This document shows positions 6,452 through 6,698 of a stretch of DNA of 6,698 nucleotides, piece by piece. Within the stretch, counting starts at the first letter, position 1. Every line of letters begins with the position of its first letter. Location of the stretch: positions 1 to 6,698 of the forward strand of contig CALUZL010000045.1 of the NCBI GenBank assembly GCA_944325295.1, read 5' to 3'. The DNA is from an uncultured Erysipelotrichaceae bacterium. Lineage in GTDB: Bacteria; Bacillota_I; Bacilli_A; Erysipelotrichales; Erysipelotrichaceae. Both the position numbers and the translations under genes were made by a program. The notes below the pieces were generated by a model. It was not told the origin of the DNA and searched no databases. It saw nothing but the letters and a program-made list of their open reading frames with translations.

Positions 6452-6469
6452 GCTTACAAAGAAGTAAGC
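6452..6469. repeat. Short perfect inverted repeat upstream of the operon promoter
   Basis: GCTTAC (6452-6457) and GTAAGC (6464-6469) are perfect inverted arms around the 6-nt spacer AAAGAA. The site begins just upstream of the -35 region of the minus-strand promoter, a position where an operator could act. It has no T tail for a terminator. At 6 bp per arm it could be chance. Confidence 0.35.
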
Positions 6470-6480
6470 AAGGTATAAAA

Positions 6481-6698
6481 AAGGTATCCTTTATAGAAAC
6501 TTTTTTATTTTTAGAATATGGTTTCTTATATGCAAGGTATCAAAAGATCAAGACAAAAGAAGCGATGAAAAAAGGAGCTTACGATCTTTTAAAAGGTTTA
6601 AAGGATCAAGCCCATAATAATATCGATGTGATCGTAACTGACCGTGGCAGTGAATTCTATAGCTTATATGAATTAGAAGATATTGGTGGCCTACATAG
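6481..6698 (+). pseudogene. IS30-family transposase fragment, 5'-truncated, runs off the window
   Basis: Frame 1 is open from 6436 after a TAG at 6433. From about 6481 it reads like the middle of an IS30-type DDE transposase: KVSFIETFLFLEYG, then YARYQKIKTKEAMKKGAYDLLKGL, then VIVTDRGSEFYSLYELEDIGGLH at the window end. The TDRGSEF motif is the second catalytic aspartate region (D at 6640-6642), followed in the family by the glutamate motif, here outside the window. The N-terminal helix-turn-helix half and the first catalytic aspartate are missing, because the lipoprotein gene and its promoter begin less than 100 nt upstream. It is therefore most likely a decayed remnant. No terminal inverted repeat was recognised. 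The family call rests on a short motif. Confidence 0.6.

Noticed and set aside
6452..6469. Inverted repeat as a transcription terminator
   Set aside because: The arms are only 6 bp, AT-containing, and no T tract follows on either strand.
1..6698. tRNA, rRNA, riboswitch or CRISPR array
   Set aside because: No cloverleaf-like segments, regularly spaced repeats or conserved riboswitch cores were seen; nearly all of the window is protein coding.

Overview
The window looks like a chromosomal segment from a member of the Bacillota (Firmicutes) with moderate to low GC, possibly from an Erysipelotrichia, Acholeplasma or related early-branching Mollicutes-like lineage. The gene families are typical of Firmicutes: a PrsA-like tail, Hit, YhaM and paired glycolipid glycosyltransferases. 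TGA ends two genes at the length expected for their families, so the standard bacterial code is used. That excludes Mycoplasma and Spiroplasma, which read TGA as Trp. I cannot name the genus.

Layout: two converging gene groups. On the + strand, the C-terminal end of a probable PrsA-like foldase (1-213) overlaps a HIT-family nucleotide hydrolase gene (213-605). This group ends at a strong hairpin terminator (611-658). On the - strand, read right to left, an operon runs from about 6414 to 708. It encodes a thioredoxin-fold lipoprotein, a LafC/YbhN-like polytopic membrane protein, a LafA-like diacylglycerol glucosyltransferase fused in frame to a complete RecX protein, the 3'-5' exoribonuclease YhaM, and a LafB/CpoA-like second glycosyltransferase. 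Junctions are 1-nt overlaps (TGATG, TAATG) or gaps of 3 and 9 nt, so the five genes are almost certainly co-transcribed and partly translationally coupled. A near-consensus extended -10 promoter lies directly against the first start codon, so the transcript may be leaderless. At the right edge (6481-6698, + strand) is a 5'-truncated IS30-type transposase fragment that continues out of the window.

How the genes work together: the core of the operon is a glycolipid pathway. LafA-like makes monoglycosyl-diacylglycerol, LafB-like adds a second sugar, and the LafC-like membrane protein probably moves or organises the lipid. The product would be a bulk membrane glycolipid and/or a lipoteichoic acid anchor. 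YhaM (RNA turnover) and RecX (RecA modulation) are cytosolic nucleic-acid functions embedded in this envelope operon.

The most unusual observation is the 659-residue glycosyltransferase-RecX fusion, which puts a recombination regulator on the same chain as a peripheral membrane lipid glycosyltransferase. Other points worth a second look are the leaderless-type promoter, an 11-T tract inside the lafC-like gene, polybasic extensions on both ends of the LafB-like enzyme, and a strong excess of GATC.
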